Source: Dreissena polymorpha (lineage: Eukaryota; Mollusca; Bivalvia; Myida; Dreissenidae). Taken from it: a stretch of 64,000 nucleotides of DNA. Made by a program: the position numbers and the translations under genes. The stretch is taken from assembly GCF_020536995.1 (NCBI RefSeq), contig NC_068359.1:81046454-81110453 (forward strand), written 5' to 3'. The notes under the pieces were generated by a model. It saw only the letters and a list, made by a program, of their open reading frames with translations. It was not told where the DNA came from and searched no databases. Of this stretch, positions 13,401-24,461 are shown one piece after another; position 1 is the stretch's first letter; the number at the start of each line of letters is the position of its first letter.

Positions 13401-14470
13401 TTTCGGAAGTCTCATCGGGGGGGGCGCGGCAGTGTCTGCTTTGGAGCAGGGAAGGCTCGGATTCAATCTACAATGTTGTCGGGAAGCTTTTTAGCTGTGT
13501 TGCAATAGCGCCCAACGTAAATAAACCACATATGTTTGTTTGTCTGTACGACGTCCCACAGTTGAGAGAAGGAATTGCGTAAAAAATAAATAAATAAAAT
13601 GGATCAGGTAATTGTAGAAGGGTGAAGTATAAGGAACACTTCCTCGCTACATGAGCGAGCTTTTATAGCAACTCAATATAGTGTCCTCTTTGGAAAAGGG
13701 AGGGCCCGGAGTAAATTGCTATCGTTGATGATAATTTACCTGACTGGGTAACACGTTATAAGGAGGTTTTTAAACAGCGTTTATCATCATAACTATAATA
13801 ATATCATATATGCCTTCTGCGCTTAAATCAAAAACACGAAAGCAACCGTGTTTAAATGATAAACTTCATATGAATAACGTGTATAGTGTTGTTTAACCTA
13901 CGCTTTACCAACTAAGCACTTAGTGAAATTAGTGTTTATGCCTGTAGTTTATGTTGCCCATTGTGTTTACTAATATTAGAAACGCCCAAACGATAGCTGT
14001 GATCTTATATATTTGACAGCCATCTATTTATTGTGACAATGTCACGCGTGTACAGTGATGTTAATAGATCATGTAAACACAGCTGTGTGGATTGGACAGC
14101 GTAGTCAATTGACAATTAGTTTGGTTCTGATTGTGAATTAAAGTTTTGTGGTTGGATATACCATTACACAGGTTTGTATTGCTTATATTTGCTTTTTTGC
14201 TTCAATGTTTTACGGATCATTTAATTTTCATTTGCCCATTAACATATGCACACATAGTAAACTTAACGCAACCAGGAAACGTGATTTACTTATTAATTAG
14301 GATAATTTTCGTTCTGACATGTTTATACTGATAGATATCTAGCTTTATATATATGTTCTTGTTGACTAGGTTTAACGGTAGTCGCGCATTGCTTTCTATA
14401 AACGTTAGATATTTAACATGTCATAAAAAGCCACTTGAACAGTTGAGTATCGTTTAACTGAGTAAATTAT
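13401..14470. other. Intergenic, no gene seen
   Basis: No ORF with protein-like composition. Two short stretches (about 13430-13470 and 13678-13715) share ctttggagcagggaagg(c)tcgg-like sequence and may be remnants of one repeat. Confidence 0.4.
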
Positions 14471-14704
14471 CCTCGTTCTGGGAAAATCGGACTTATTTCA
14501 TTTTTAAGGGTCTTCCCAGATTATGCTGTGTGGAACGACACTTTCCGCTTCAGCCGGATTTTCGTTTAAAAGAGACATCATTTCAACTAAACGTATCTTA
14601 AAAGTGGAGAGATTCGCCCCTGGTTAGCCTGTGCAGACTGCACATGCTAATCAATGACAAAAAATTACGCACATGCATTAAGCCACGCTTTCTCAGAACG
14701 AGGA
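14471..14704. mobile_element. Palindromic MITE family P, diverged copy
   Basis: The left end cctcgttctggga and the right end tctcagaacgagg form the inverted termini. The inner parts gattatgctgtgtgg, acgacactttccgc and ggttagcctgtgcag match the better copies at 21452-21718 and 29808-30071. Confidence 0.7.
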
Positions 14705-14727
14705 TCACGGATTGCACATTCACTCGG

Positions 14728-14945
14728 CATTAGTTACTGCCCCCCGGCTCTTCTATCCCCCCCCCCCCCCGAAAAAAACACTCAAAATTAAATTGTACTT
14801 TTTTATACAAAATAACAATCCAAGAAAACTAAGTCTATTTTTTACCAATTTTTTTGTCTTGAAATTTTGTAGAACAAATGTACAATTTTGAGATTTCTGA
14901 GAGAGGGTAGAACCTTGGGGGAGGGGTAGGGGTAGTAACTAATGC
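14728..14945. mobile_element. Small foldback element with C/G-run arms
   Basis: The left arm ggcattagttactgcccc (14728 on) pairs with ggggtagtaactaatgcc at the right end (to 14945). A second nested pair is ctcaaaattaaattgtac and gtacaattttgag. A C-run at about 14757-14770 and G-runs at about 14918-14936 lie just inside the arms. No coding capacity. Confidence 0.65.
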
Positions 14946-15435
14946 CGATTGCCTGTGATGGGTTGCGTATGGTGGCAGACTCTGTGAAACAGATTTTCTA
15001 CATTTAAGACTTTGTGAGTAGCATATCATATTGCAATTGGGTACAAGATAACAGTGTTATAGTTTTATTTTAGGTGGTTTGTAGATGGTACAGTAGCCTA
15101 ATGGAAACTGGTTGTTGTTTACTATTTGTTGTATTAAGCCAGGGCCAAAAAAAAACTTCTTCTCCAGGGGCCTCTTTTTCTTCCACTTGACCAAAAAGGC
15201 CCTTTCCACTACATAAATTTCTTTAAAATCATGCATTTTTTTCTCTAAATTTCCAATCTACCTCAGTATTTTTCATTCCTCAAAGAAAATTGTGTCTTTT
15301 TGTCCCCGAAAAAAGGCTGTGACCCTATAACGCAGTATTTAGATTCCGTTGTGAGCAACATGTACTTCAGCTGATTGCTATTGCTAACCACGTGACACCG
15401 CTGCACCCGCTACCCGACATGAAATACACACATTT
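14946..15435. other. Intergenic, nothing recognised
   Basis: No gene or clear repeat. A low-complexity run of ggcc/aaaaa/ttttt tracts lies at about 15140-15320. Confidence 0.4.
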
Positions 15436-15631
15436 AATCAATATATGCACAGTGGACTCTCCCATCCTTCTAAATTGGATCAATTTATTTCCAAAATTAG
15501 GGATGTCTAGTATATCTATTTTTATATTTAGAATATTTCTTACAGAAATTCCTTTAAGCAAACAGATTATCTGGGTCTACGCTGTTTGCCAATGCCTTTT
15601 TTTTAATAGACGCTAGGCATAAATGGGTTAA
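15436..15631 (-). mobile_element. MITE with ATTTATGCCTAG ends (copy 2, reversed, one end diverged)
   Basis: The reverse complement matches 7609-7841. It retains gtggactctcccatccttc, gatgtctagtatat and the terminal gctaggcataaatgggtta at 15630. The inner GATGAGACGCC palindrome has been lost, leaving ctgggtctacgctgtttgc. Confidence 0.8.
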
Positions 15632-15852
15632 ATTAATCATTACGAACTTGAAAGCGAATTGTTCAGACTATAGAGCTGGGATGAAACCAATAAATTGTAA
15701 CCAAAATTTTGAATTCATTGGTATGTAATTTCACATAGTGTCTTTAAATTTTATTTTGGTGTTACGTTCTCTCATTGACAATAATACTCCGTGATCTTAT
15801 CGGAGCGGTAATTATATGTTTGTAACTTCCTTTATTTGCGCAATTTATGTAG

Positions 15853-15998
15853 ATGCCATTAAGATCAAGGCCGTCTTGTCTGGTGTCCCCGGGCATAACT
15901 TCGATTATTTATACGGTTTTATCGTCGATCGTTTACTGATAACGTTCCATGTGCTCCATTTAGAATATCTTGGGAACGTGGAAGATGTGGAATCAAAC
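15853..15998 (+). CDS. Candidate orphan internal exon, unrecognised
   Basis: A tttatgtag acceptor (AG at 15851-15852) precedes an open frame of about 48 codons that stops exactly at a strong donor, AAC|GTAAGC, at 15999. The frame reads in part IKIKAVLSGVPGHNFDYLYG and later HLEYLGNVEDVESN. Local GC is higher than in the flanks. I do not recognise the product and cannot link it to another exon; chance is possible. Confidence 0.25.
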
Positions 15999-16422
15999 GT
16001 AAGCTTATTGGAATGCTAATCACACTATAGAACAATATACCGAGTACATGCACTCCATTATGTATTTTATACGTTTCAAACAAACGGGCAACATTATCAC
16101 CATTTTTGCAAAACACGTACTTCTTTTTTGTTTTAATAGAAGCAGTTGTGCTATGAGTTGATATGGCATCTAATGTCCGTTGTAGGTTTTAGTGCGTAAA
16201 TATATCTTTATATAGTTGCAAAGTAATTTTTGATAAAAAGTATGCGTGCATTCATGGAACAAACTTTGTAAACCGAACAAAGGACGCCACTATTATAAAA
16301 TAAGAATGTTAACGCTTATATTTTTCCATACACAAGTTATTTCTCGTCTGAATAAGGAGATTCTTGTCAGAAATCGACAAATTCAGTATTCAACGTCAAG
16401 TGTTTATGTGTGAAGTTAATTT

Positions 16423-16660
16423 GAGTCGCGTTCTGAGAAAACTGGGCGTAATGCATGTGCGTACAGTGTCGTCCCAGATTAGCCTGTGCAATCCGCACAG
16501 GCTAATCAGGAACGACTCTGTCCGCTTTTATGATATTTTCTGTTTAAAAAAAGTCTCTTCTTAGCAAAAATCTATTTTTAGGCAGAACGTGTCGTCCTTG
16601 ATTAACATGTGCGGACACTACGCACATGCATTAAACCCCTTTTTCACTGAGCACGGCTTA
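16423..16660. mobile_element. Palindromic MITE family P, copy with decayed right end
   Basis: Starts gagtcgcgttctgagaaaac and continues through cagattagcctgtgca, gcacaggctaatcagg and acgactctgtccgc. The right half keeps gtgtcgtccttgattaac and gcacatgcattaa. Confidence 0.85.
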
Positions 16661-18040
16661 TGTGTGAAGTTAATTTAGCGAATAGGATAGAATGAAGTTA
16701 ACAGTCAAAGCTCTGCACACACAAACATGTATTCGGTTGGGTAGGTTGAAACACACTAATTCTAGGCATCATCAGAACTGGGCACCACAACATGTTTTCA
16801 TTTGACATTTTCAAATTCTTTTCAAAGATGCTGTAAGCGCAATTATTTTAAATTCTTATATTGCGGAGTTCGTGCTTCCTTTTAATTAATATTTTTCATG
16901 ACTCGTCTGCCATGGTCCATTATCAAACAACGTCGCCGGGGTATCAGAAATAAGCATTCAAGAGCACTAAGAAGGCGTTTTTTTAAACGTTTCTTTGAAG
17001 AGCACTTTTAAGATGTTTTTGAATTGTATCCTTGTGTAAGTGGTACTGACTTTTTATCGTGCACTGCGAGCGTCGTATTGAATATATAAGTCTATAATTC
17101 CTGAATCATTTGTTTAAGTACTAGGAAAAGTCTTGTTTTAACCAGGATGTTGCGATACTATACGCCCCGCAGATCGTGACCCATTAGTACAGTCTGTGAT
17201 GCTAGCTTGCAAAAAACAATGCCTTCATAATACTACTTATCATACCACCGCATTGATATCTGCCTGATATAACGTTGCCTGATATATTTTTTTATATCAT
17301 GGTCAACAGGAAGTTCTTGTATCAGTCAATGTTTGGAGTTACGTGGGATTTTCAATAAAGTCAACAATTTCTATCAACATGAATCAGGTTCAACAAAACA
17401 AACGATTTGATACCAAGAACGTACATATTTTATTCTAGTTTAAAGTCATAAATCACAAAAACGTTTATTTTAAAAAAAATCACAACAGCCCGCACTGCAT
17501 AAGTTAAATGACGTCATCAATGTGGCAATAAATCTTAAATATCGATATAGTCTTTGCACTCGCAAATTTTGCACAGAAAGTCAAGACAAATGATAACTGT
17601 ATGCTTATCCTCAACTATTTAAACAAACGATTTAACACGCTTATGTTATTATTGACACCATCATCAAAATGTCAATTTCAATACACATCTCCAAAATGGC
17701 GTCACCAAATTATTCGGTGAAGTGTGTTCTAAGATTAAATTTGTCGCTGCGGTCCATTCCTGATCTCCAATTCAAGACGTTTATAATTAAAGCGGTTGTA
17801 CTTTTCCCATTCGTAGTTCAAACAACTTTTTTTCTCTATACGATGTTTAAAATAAGCGATTTTTCGTGTTGTCTTTTCGAACGCCGTTTCTACAACGTGT
17901 AAAACGTGTCAACGTGTAAAACTATGTCAACGTGTTAAAGCCGGATCAGCAAAATCAGCGGGGATCCGTACATATTAAATATAAAGAAATGGATTGTTTT
18001 GCAGTTATTTAGGAAAATGTGGTATGATAAACAGAAAAAC
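16661..18040. other. Intergenic, no gene seen
   Basis: AT-rich sequence with only accidental ORFs. A short run of cgtgtaaaacgtgtcaacgtg repeats lies at about 17895-17935. Confidence 0.45.
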
Positions 18041-18166
18041 AGGTTACTGTCCCATCGTTGTGTAATATATCAGGCTCGGCACGGATAAAATTACGGCTCG
18101 GCAAGAATATTATTCTAAGCCTCGCCTGATATATTACAAAACGATGGGACAGTAACCTGTTATTCT
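18041..18166. repeat. Near-perfect inverted repeat (small MITE)
   Basis: The left arm aacaggttactgtcccatcg continues to atatcaggc. The right arm gcctgatatattacaaaacg continues to gatgggacagtaacctgtt. About 43-bp arms surround a 35-40-bp centre that itself holds ggctcggca repeats. The arms are almost unmutated, suggesting a recent origin or recent use. Confidence 0.85.
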
Positions 18167-18390
18167 CTATGTATACAGCTTAAAGGGAATTGTTCACATA
18201 TCTCGTATTTACTGCATTTACAAATAACTGTTTCATGTTTTAATTAATAATAATAAATCAATAAAATGAATGCATTGCCTTTACCGTTATTCGAACACGA
18301 GACTAATGGAAGCAAACTCAAACGCCTTATTATTGGGCCTATGAGACATTGGAGCTTGCGTGTACCTTAAAAGCCATGTTAGTAATACAA

Positions 18391-18590
18391 ATGAGTCGCG
18401 TTCTGAGACAACGGGGCTTAATGCATGTGCGTAAAGTGTCGTCCAAGATTACCCTGTGCAGTCCGCACAGGCTAATCAGGGACGACACTTTCGCTTTTAT
18501 GACATTTTTCGTTAAAATGAAGTCTCTTCATAGCAAAAATCCAATTTAGGCGGAAAGAGTCGTCCCTGATTAGCCTGTGCGAACTGCTAA
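18391..18590. mobile_element. Palindromic MITE family P, 3'-truncated copy
   Basis: Starts gagtcgcgttctgagac and runs to cctgtgcgaactgctaat, where it abuts the TTAA element starting at about 18586. The shared gctaat at the junction suggests one element landed in, or recombined with, the other. Confidence 0.85.
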
Positions 18591-18774
18591 TTGACAACAT
18601 TTAAAAAAAAGTTTTAGATTCGCAAATTTTCGTTGTTGTTATCCTATTTGTGAGAAAACAGTAATAGCGAACAATTACCATGCTCTAAAATATCCATTAT
18701 ATGCATATTTTGAAAATTTTAAAACCTGAAAATTATAAAGCGTTATACATCCCAAAATCTGTGTAAAGGTCCCT
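18586..18774 (-). mobile_element. TTAA-type TIR element family T, internally deleted copy
   Basis: The reverse complement of this stretch matches both ends of the full copy at 48790-49299 but lacks the middle, including the tRNA-like module. Its right boundary is AGGTCCCT followed by TTAA at 18775-18778, as in other copies. The outer end has lost its terminal repeat. Confidence 0.7.
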
Positions 18775-18780
18775 TTAAAA

Positions 18781-18850
18781 CCGGCGTGGTGTAGTGGTTA
18801 CGCAATTTGCTTTTGCTACGAGAGGTCCCGGGTTTGAACCCCATGACATT
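18781..18850 (+). repeat. tRNA-like sequence (SINE head or tRNA relic)
   Basis: GGTGTAGTGGTTAC resembles a pol III A box region, and GGGTTTGAACCCC at about 18828-18842 is a good B box/T arm. The 5' and 3' ends do not pair as an acceptor stem, so it is not a functional tRNA gene. It lies directly next to the TTAA boundary of the preceding element. Confidence 0.6.
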
Positions 18851-18967
18851 TATTGTTTAATATGATTTTCATTGATACTATAATTATTTAAAACTATTCC
18901 AAACAGTAGCTACTACAGTTAGTGAAATCATTTAATTACTTAAACAATCTATGAGCAAGTCCCTTAA

Positions 18968-19407
18968 AGGGACCTTTTCACAGAATTTTGGAATCTATTG
19001 CAGTTTGTCATTAAATGCTTTACATTGATAAATTGAAACTTTGGACCTAAAAATCTCTAGTAAGAAAAACAAGAATACAAATAAAAATAGAAAAAAGTAA
19101 CCACTCGGCCATCCGTGCTCATACTATGAGTGGACGAATTATATACTTTATATAAGTAATCCTCGAAGTTTCACAAAATATAACGACAACAACAGAACTT
19201 ACCAAATTATTCAATCGTTTCGCGTTGCAACGCTTTATAATTTTCAGGTATCAAATCGTCAAAAGATGCATATAATTGATATTTTAGAGCATGGTAATGT
19301 TCAGTATTATTATTTTCGCACAAATATCATAACTAAAACGAAAATGTGCGAATCTGAAACAGATTTTTTTTAAATTTGGCAATATACCAAAACGTGAAAT
19401 GGCCCCT
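18968..19407 (+). mobile_element. TTAA-type TIR element family T with a tRNA-like insert (copy b)
   Basis: Flanked by TTAA at 18964-18967 and 19408-19411. The ends AGGGACCTTTTCAC and GTGAAATGGCCCCT are terminal inverted repeats. TTAA target duplication with such ends fits the piggyBac group of MITEs (established family trait; assignment inferred). A minus-strand tRNA-like 5' half (GGATGGCCGAGTGGTTA, Leu/Ser-like A box) lies at about 19093-19113. A partial duplicate of the right terminus follows at about 19432-19472. Confidence 0.8.
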
Positions 19408-19552
19408 TTAAAGAAAATGTGTAACGTATGAAAATTGGCAATTTACCAAAACGTTAAAGGGCCCCTTTAAAGAACGTGTGTAACGTATGAAGGTTGTTGT
19501 AAACAATCCGTCGAATTTTACATGCACCAAACAACAGCGCGTTACGTCACAC

Positions 19553-19616
19553 GCTAATCTGGGACGACACTTCACGCACATGCATTTATGCATAGTTTTC
19601 TCAGAACACGACTCGT
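19553..19616. mobile_element. Palindromic MITE family P, right-end fragment
   Basis: Keeps gctaatctgggacgacac, cgcacatgcatttatgcat and agttttctcagaacacgac only. Confidence 0.75.
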
Positions 19617-19844
19617 ATGTCGCTCATATGACTAAGAAGCAGTGTACATACATACTGCATACACGCCTATGTAAGCACTGTGTTTACGCTGATCGTTTCA
19701 TTTGGCAATTATATTCGTGTATGGGCGACACTTGTTAACAAACGGAAGTAAACTCATTGTATAGAAGGTATTGAATGTAGTGCAATTAATCGTGTATCTT
19801 TGTACTTGAAATATCTACATACGTTTAGTAATTCTTTATTTTTT

Positions 19845-20056
19845 TAACCCATTTATGCCTAGCGTCTAGAAAAAGGCCTTGGCAAACAGCGTAGACCCAG
19901 ATGAGACGCCGCATGATGCGGTGTCTTATCAGGTTCTGCGCTGTTTGCTTAAAGGTTCTAAATATAGAAATACATATACTAGAAATCCCTAATTTTGGAA
20001 ATAAAACTGATCCAATTTAGAAGGATAGGAGAGTCCACTAGGCATAAATGGGTTAA
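19845..20056 (+). mobile_element. MITE with ACCCATTTATGCCTAG ends (copy 3)
   Basis: Both ends (taacccatttatgcctagcg, cactaggcataaatgggtta) and the inner palindrome are present. A short segment after gcttaaagg is missing relative to 7609-7841. Confidence 0.85.
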
Positions 20057-21451
20057 TAATCCTTCAACTTTATATAATTCTGTACTCAGGATTGCACTTT
20101 TTTTAAACGATTTGAGTTATGCAAAACGAATATCATTGTAACGACATGTGACTGCGAATTCTGCGTTTCTTCGTTCTCACGATATTTGTCCTTACATGGT
20201 TATCTTTTTTACAAAAGTACAAATAATGATATTAAAGTGTTATTCTTAAATGATTCATTAGAAGAAAACCTATTTGACCCAAAGATATATATACAAATAA
20301 CCACGCAATATATGTTTCGTTAAAAGTGTATTTCACTTTTTATGGACATTTAGAATATTCGTACTTTATTTGACATGAACAGTTACATTTTACATTCTTG
20401 TCTCCTGTTACAATATTATGTGTAAGTAGTTCCCAGACAGTTCGAACTCTATCGGAATCTATAGAGTTGAATGCAATTGTTGTAGCAGGTTTGGCCAATA
20501 TATAGCCAGTATGTATTGCCAAAACAGCAAGATATGAAGGTTGGGAAACTTGTTTCCTTTTTTTCTTCATTTAATTCCTCTTTAATCATGATATTCAAAG
20601 ACGGGAATCTTCACACTCTTTTTCTACCATAGTTAATGTACGTGATAACTTTTGCTCTGCGTATATAATCAAGTTAACCCGCCCCCACCACCACCACAAC
20701 AGCAACAAAAGGCCACAAAAATATGTTTCAGTACAAAAAAATCGGACATTGAAGCTTTTACTCAGATTTCGTCGTAAATTTTACGAGTCTAGTATTAAGC
20801 TTATTACGTAAGACAGGCCTTTTCCGCTCCTTTTTGGGAAAACGCCACACTGGAATTTTGGGTATTTCGCGTCGTGAAAAAACCCATTTTGGGAAAAAAA
20901 ATATTCGCAAAACTGGCTCAATTGGGAAAAATAATCGCATGTAACAGGGACCTATACAAACAAATAGGGTCCTGCATGTAAATAGTGTTTCTTATATTTC
21001 AAAGAAACCGTTAACTGGTAAATAACGACTATTTTGCTAACATATTATTAAATTTTTACAAAATATTATGAACATGTGTGATAAGTGCAGCTTTTTTTAA
21101 TATCTGATTTGGGGGAAAAGGCCTGGCCTTTGTTCAGGTGAAAAAAATCGCGCGAAACGCCGGATTTCGTTTTTTTATCTGGATCAGGTTAACTTAAATA
21201 TTTAAAGGTTTAAAAAACTATTTTATTTTATTTTATTTTTTTTTGGGTGGGGGGGGGGGTATTTGGGATTTTTTTTTCAATTGGGGAAAAAAACACAATC
21301 AGATTTGCATTTGGAATGGGACCCGTGGCATAGGGCGTAAAAGGCCTGTAAAAGCACTGGGGCACACTCCGGTTACGCGCTTAATGCAGCCTCAGGCGCG
21401 GATGGACCCCAGACACTTCGAAATACTCACACGCAGGCGCACGCACACACA
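20057..21451. other. Intergenic; degenerate GGGAAAA-rich repeat at 20800-21370
   Basis: No gene. Between about 20800 and 21370 the motifs aggccttttcc, ttttgggaaaa, ggggaaaaggcc and taaaaggcct recur in both orientations. This suggests a decayed foldback element of about 550 bp, but exact ends cannot be set. A G-run lies at 21245-21258. Confidence 0.4.
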
Positions 21452-21718
21452 GAGTCGCGTTCTGAGAAAACTGGGCATAATGCATGTGCGTAAAGTGTCG
21501 TCCCTGATAAGCCTGTGCAATCCGCACTGGCTAATCAGGGACGACACTTTCCGCTTTTTTATGTATTTTAGTTTCAAGGAAGTCCCTCCTTACCGAAAAT
21601 AAAGTTTAGGCGAAGAGTGTCATCCCTGATTAGCCTGTGTGGACTGCACAGGCTAATCTGGGACGACATTTTACTTAACGCACATTTATTATGCTCAGTT
21701 TTCTCAGAACGCGACTCA
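21452..21718. mobile_element. Palindromic MITE family P, complete copy
   Basis: The termini gagtcgcgttctgagaaaac and gttttctcagaacgcgactc are inverted repeats. Each half carries its own palindrome (cctgtgcaatccgcac..ggctaatcaggg and cctgtgtggactgcacagg). The whole 267-bp element can fold as a hairpin of hairpins. No ORF of its own. Confidence 0.9.
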
Positions 21719-22247
21719 CACACGAGATTTAGGGTAGGAGTGGTCGGGGACCCGGAACATAATAGATTTGGCACAGTTAATCATTGTATATATTGAATAT
21801 TATCTATAACATCGCCTGTAGTGCTCTTATCGGAGTTAAGTATGTATTTGCCAAACGTGTATGTTTTACTGCCAACATTTGTATTATATTTCTTATCGTT
21901 TAAGGAATATCGATCATCACGTCTGTCCAACAACTGCGAGCTCACCGAAACCAACCACCGAGCACAGGGAAATTCTTCGTTTACCCTCGATGATAAGAGA
22001 ATGCACAAAAAATATCTCACACCCTTCAAGTTTTCTTAACGCCTTATGAAGTTCTCAAAGTGCTCGCTTTTAAGTAGAGGTAGCCAGCAACGATTTTGTC
22101 GCTAATGCATGTGTATTGGTTTTACAATTCACCAAAAACGTACATAAGGAAATAAAGATTAAACATACCGGGTATCAAGAAATGAAACAGGCTTTTCTGA
22201 AACCGGCAGAATTTGATCCGTCTGGAGCTCATTTCGAATGATAAAAT
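21719..22247 (+). promoter_or_regulatory. Upstream region of the TRIM gene
   Basis: No TATA-like or initiator motif is clear enough to call. An in-frame TAA six bases before the ATG at 22248 fixes the start codon. A possible 3' splice site (gaaaccggcag at about 22199-22209) would allow a non-coding first exon. Evidence for promoter position is weak. Confidence 0.25.
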
Positions 22248-24461
22248 ATGGAGCGCCAAATCTCGAATGGGTCTCACGAGATCGAAGGTGAGATCCCGCC
22301 AACGGAAGGTCTTTTGCGGTCCATCGAGTGCTTCTTCTGCAACGATCGATTAACCGACCCGAAGGAAGTCGATTGCGGTCACGTGTTCTGCTCCGCTTGT
22401 TTGAACGAGTACGTGCTGGAGTGCCCATCTGTCAATGACGTCACGTGCCCACTGTGTCGTCACGTGATCCGCCTGCCGGAAACTGGCGTCAGTGCCTTGC
22501 CGACGCACGTGTTGTATCAGGATTTAGTGCGCGAGGTAAACGCTTTGGACAATGGAAACACGTTGTCACGTGGCTCGTGTAAATTCTGCAGCGACGAGAA
22601 CAAACTTCCCGCCACTGTGAAATGTGTAGGCTGCAAAGTGCCTATGTGCGAGGACTGTGCAAGTAATCATGTACACAATGGTGTAAATAAGGTGATTCCT
22701 ATACACCGGAAACAGGACTCCATTCTGCGCGACGCTTTGCCGCGCAGGGACACCGCGTGCCCGGTGCACCAGACCGAATCAGTGCTGTTTCACTGCGTTA
22801 CTTGCCAATGTTGCGCGTGCTATAAGTGTAAGGACGAAAAACATCAGAAACACGAGGTGATTGATATGATAGACGCAGCCGCTCCTGCGAAAACGTTCAT
22901 CTCTGATATTCATACGCGAGTTAACGATTACATTAACGAAACGAAAGAAGCGCTTCACGATATCGAGCGAATTGGCGCCGAATACGATAAGAACGTCGAC
23001 TCGACTGTGATGCGCATAAACGAACAAGTTGATTTATTAATCAATCACATATTAAAGGAAAAGAAACGACTTCTTGACGAACTACATTCGCACGCGGAAG
23101 ATGTGGAGTCCAGACTAAACTTGTGCATGGCGGAAATGAATGCCAAAGGAACGCGAGCACAGGCGCTGCAGGACTTGACCGACAACTTGGTATTCTACGG
23201 TACGGATGCGGAAAACACCATGTACAAGGAAAAAATCGACAAACGCTGGAAGGAGCTACAAGAGGCGAAATTAAGCAGGTTTGGTCAAGGATACAAAATG
23301 GGTCTGAATTTTTCCATGAATGAGAGGCTGACAACGGTTTTGTCCGCTGAGCTAGGCACGTTAACGGTCTCACAGACCTTATCGCCGTGGACCAGCCGGA
23401 AGTCCGCACCGTTCGATAGCGTCGTACCAACAGGCCCTGGACCGATGGACGCGTCCGAACTTCAGAAGAAAATGCGCGCAGTGATGTCTAATGACTTTTC
23501 CCTGAAGAGATCACAGATCTTCACGAAATTCGTGGATTCCAAGTGGAATCTGGAAACTTACAAGACATGCAAGGTGACCGGCCAGACGGTCACAGTGTGG
23601 CTTAGGATGGACGAGGAGAGCGAAAACATGTCCCGCGCGTCGAAACGCATCTCTATGCGGTCCGTATCGAGTCCATGTCTAATAGCGGAAGTGGACTCGT
23701 TTGACGTCGACGGCGAACACGAGTATAAGAAAACGTTCGAAAAGCTCCCGGATGGAACCATAGTCCGTTTGGCAATCGGCGCCAAAGACACCATTATTCT
23801 CGCTGTGTATCCCGGTCACTATGCCTCGTCCATTATAAGTCAAGCGAAACTGAGGTCCTTAACGAAAAAAGACACAGAGGGCATTTACGTCGCGGTGCTA
23901 GTGAAGGGCCAGTTCGTCGTCGGAGAACTGCGCAAGATCCCCATCCCAGAGGGTCCATGCTTTGACTTTGAAGTCACCAGCCGGAGTCTGATTGTGGTAA
24001 GATCTTTCACGCAAAAACAACTCCATTTATATAATAACCAATGCGTAGCGTGCGCAACGAACCACGCTGAGCACGATATCAGCGTGCTGAAAATTATGGA
24101 ATCCCCGGACAATGAGATCATTGCCATGTGTAAGGACCTCGAGGGTAACATTTTCTGCGAGACCATTACGGAGACGGCCGAACGTGTTCGGAGATTTACG
24201 TTTTCGTCGGAATCGCTTTCGCCGATGAGATGCGAATTTCGCGAGGCGCGATTCGATCGATTCGGAAATGTGCTTGTACATTTTCAAGCAAGCGGATGTC
24301 AAGATGTGCTATACCAAGTAACACGCTCCGCAAACCGGAAAGAGTTACTTACAAAACCGGAACTACTTCATAAAATCGACAAGTTGGCAGTTCTGCCGGA
24401 CGGCAGATTGTGCGTCTTCGACAAATTTGAGTGTGTGTTGATCACTTTAAAATACTTGTAA
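22248..24461 (+). CDS. TRIM-type RING / B-box / coiled-coil protein, intronless
   Basis: Probable E3 ubiquitin ligase of the TRIM/RBCC family, 737 aa in one uninterrupted exon. The N-terminal RING has the C3HC4 pattern Cys28, Cys31, Cys43, His45, Cys48, Cys51, Cys67, Cys70. B-box 1 covers about residues 111-153 (CKFC, CVGC, CEDC, then His). B-box 2 covers about 171-202 (Cys171, His174, Cys183, Cys186, Cys191, Cys194, His199, His202). A charged helical region at about 212-340 fits the coiled coil used for dimerisation. The remaining 400 residues show no SPRY or clear NHL motif by eye. The end (LPDGRLCVFDKFECVLITL) resembles a last beta-propeller blade, as in TRIM56/TRIM45-like molluscan proteins. 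The start is fixed by an in-frame TAA just upstream. GC content is well above the flanks. Intronless TRIMs are common in bivalve expansions. Substrate unknown; a role in innate immunity is only inference. Confidence 0.93.
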   Translation: MERQISNGSHEIEGEIPPTEGLLRSIECFFCNDRLTDPKEVDCGHVFCSACLNEYVLECPSVNDVTCPLCRHVIRLPETGVSALPTHVLYQDLVREVNALDNGNTLSRGSCKFCSDENKLPATVKCVGCKVPMCEDCASNHVHNGVNKVIPIHRKQDSILRDALPRRDTACPVHQTESVLFHCVTCQCCACYKCKDEKHQKHEVIDMIDAAAPAKTFISDIHTRVNDYINETKEALHDIERIGAEYDKNVDSTVMRINEQVDLLINHILKEKKRLLDELHSHAEDVESRLNLCMAEMNAKGTRAQALQDLTDNLVFYGTDAENTMYKEKIDKRWKELQEAKLSRFGQGYKMGLNFSMNERLTTVLSAELGTLTVSQTLSPWTSRKSAPFDSVVPTGPGPMDASELQKKMRAVMSNDFSLKRSQIFTKFVDSKWNLETYKTCKVTGQTVTVWLRMDEESENMSRASKRISMRSVSSPCLIAEVDSFDVDGEHEYKKTFEKLPDGTIVRLAIGAKDTIILAVYPGHYASSIISQAKLRSLTKKDTEGIYVAVLVKGQFVVGELRKIPIPEGPCFDFEVTSRSLIVVRSFTQKQLHLYNNQCVACATNHAEHDISVLKIMESPDNEIIAMCKDLEGNIFCETITETAERVRRFTFSSESLSPMRCEFREARFDRFGNVLVHFQASGCQDVLYQVTRSANRKELLTKPELLHKIDKLAVLPDGRLCVFDKFECVLITLKYL

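Noticed and set aside
13229-13582. 117-codon ORF
   Set aside because: Its N-terminal half is the degenerate AAATGGGTC tandem repeat in translation; the rest has no recognisable feature.
18781-18850. Functional tRNA gene
   Set aside because: Good B box but no pairing acceptor stem. The other tRNA-like pieces (25150, 30640, 48930, 54068) fail in the same way, so all are called SINE or module relics.
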